From positions 1-12,705 of the forward strand of contig JAATVT010000105.1 of NCBI GenBank assembly GCA_014523685.1: DNA of 12,705 nucleotides, in the 5' to 3' direction. The translations under genes were made by a program, and so were the position numbers. The stretch is from Nitrososphaerales archaeon TH5893. Its GTDB lineage: Archaea > Thermoproteota > Nitrososphaeria > Nitrososphaerales > Nitrososphaeraceae. Every line of letters begins with the position of its first letter. The first letter of the stretch is position 1. The notes under the pieces are model-generated. The model did not search any database. It was given only the letters and a program-made list of their open reading frames with translations, and was not told the DNA's origin. Shown here piece after piece: positions 12,509 through 12,705 of this stretch.

Positions 12509-12705
12509 TTACTGGAAGGTCAGGAAAACCTCTTTCACCGGATGAGCGAACCCCATGTTGCGAATGGTTCTCTCAAATTCTTGCTTTTTGTCTGATACGA
12601 GAATTTCCAGCCTTCCAGTACCGGTTTTTTTTAGCATCCTTCTTGTGGTCAATATTCGCTTAACTAGCTTTGCGACATTTCTGGACGAGTCTAATATTTT
12701 TACTG
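12509..12705 (-). CDS. C-terminal fragment of a probable Asp/Glu/hydantoin-family racemase
   Basis: Only the last 64 residues and a TAA stop are in the window; the 5' part lies beyond the right edge. The order of elements fits the C-terminus of glutamate racemase-type proteins: ILDSSRNVAKLVKRIL (residues 3-18 of the fragment), a variable stretch, then a strand ending in a serine-aspartate (LVSD) followed by an F-containing helix (KKQEFERTIRNMGF) and a closing strand (VKEVFLTF). In that superfamily two cysteines catalyse racemisation; both would lie upstream, so activity cannot be judged. It ends 78 bp before the HyuA-like gene on the same strand. A racemase beside a hydantoinase/oxoprolinase-like gene is biochemically sensible. 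The family call comes from short motifs and could be wrong. Confidence 0.5.
   Translation of the reverse strand, partial: VKILDSSRNVAKLVKRILTTRRMLKKTGTGRLEILVSDKKQEFERTIRNMGFAHPVKEVFLTFQ

Noticed and set aside
1..12705. CRISPR array, insertion sequence or phage attachment site
   Set aside because: No regularly spaced repeats, transposase motifs or matched direct repeats were seen; the genes are mostly chromosomal housekeeping types.

Overview
The window looks archaeal. It carries both KEOPS components Kae1 and Bud32, an archaeal-type YchF-like GTPase, an archaeal PRPP synthetase, a tRNase Z and a small archaeal winged-helix protein. Several starts sit about 25-28 bp downstream of a TATA-like box, as expected of leaderless archaeal transcripts. 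Many starts are TTG or GTG. The AT-rich sequence, the KEOPS layout, the degenerate PurF-like protein and the small secreted Cys protein suggest Nitrososphaerota (Thaumarchaeota), soil or group I.1b-like. That placement is an inference and I do not name a genus.

Layout. 1-4057: housekeeping genes mostly on the minus strand. In transcription order they are a YchF-like GTPase, kae1, bud32 and a HAM1/RdgB nucleotide-pool cleaner that runs off the left edge. A small plus-strand GRAM/PH-like gene (1443-1781) lies between kae1 and bud32. It shares a palindromic CTAG with kae1 as a stop on both strands and a 35-bp divergent gap with bud32. 4249-5628: a plus-strand PurF-like protein that keeps the family's length and layout but has lost essentially every catalytic motif. 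5629-6086: a long non-coding gap with nested inverted repeats (5817-5970) that look like a folded RNA. 6087-6386: a small exported protein with two CX5C motifs. 6519-7196: a minus-strand protein of unknown function with a likely winged helix. 7197-7698: another long gap with three hairpins. 7699-7971: a winged-helix regulator. 8154-10067: tRNase Z and PRPP synthetase on the minus strand. 10298-12705: a divergent hydantoinase/oxoprolinase-like ATPase-fold protein, preceded by the C-terminus of a probable Asp/Glu/hydantoin-type racemase.

How the genes fit together. The left part concerns translation fidelity (t6A on tRNA through Kae1 and Bud32, a ribosome-linked GTPase) and nucleotide hygiene (HAM1). 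tRNase Z adds tRNA 3' processing. PRPP synthetase supplies the substrate an active PurF would use, but the PurF-like protein here appears unable to use it, so a regulatory or structural role is more likely. The right end may be a small amino-acid, hydantoin or lactam module with its own dyad-rich promoter.

The best candidates for something undescribed are the PurF-like pseudoenzyme with the structured element downstream of it, and the GRAM/PH-like gene embedded in the KEOPS cluster.
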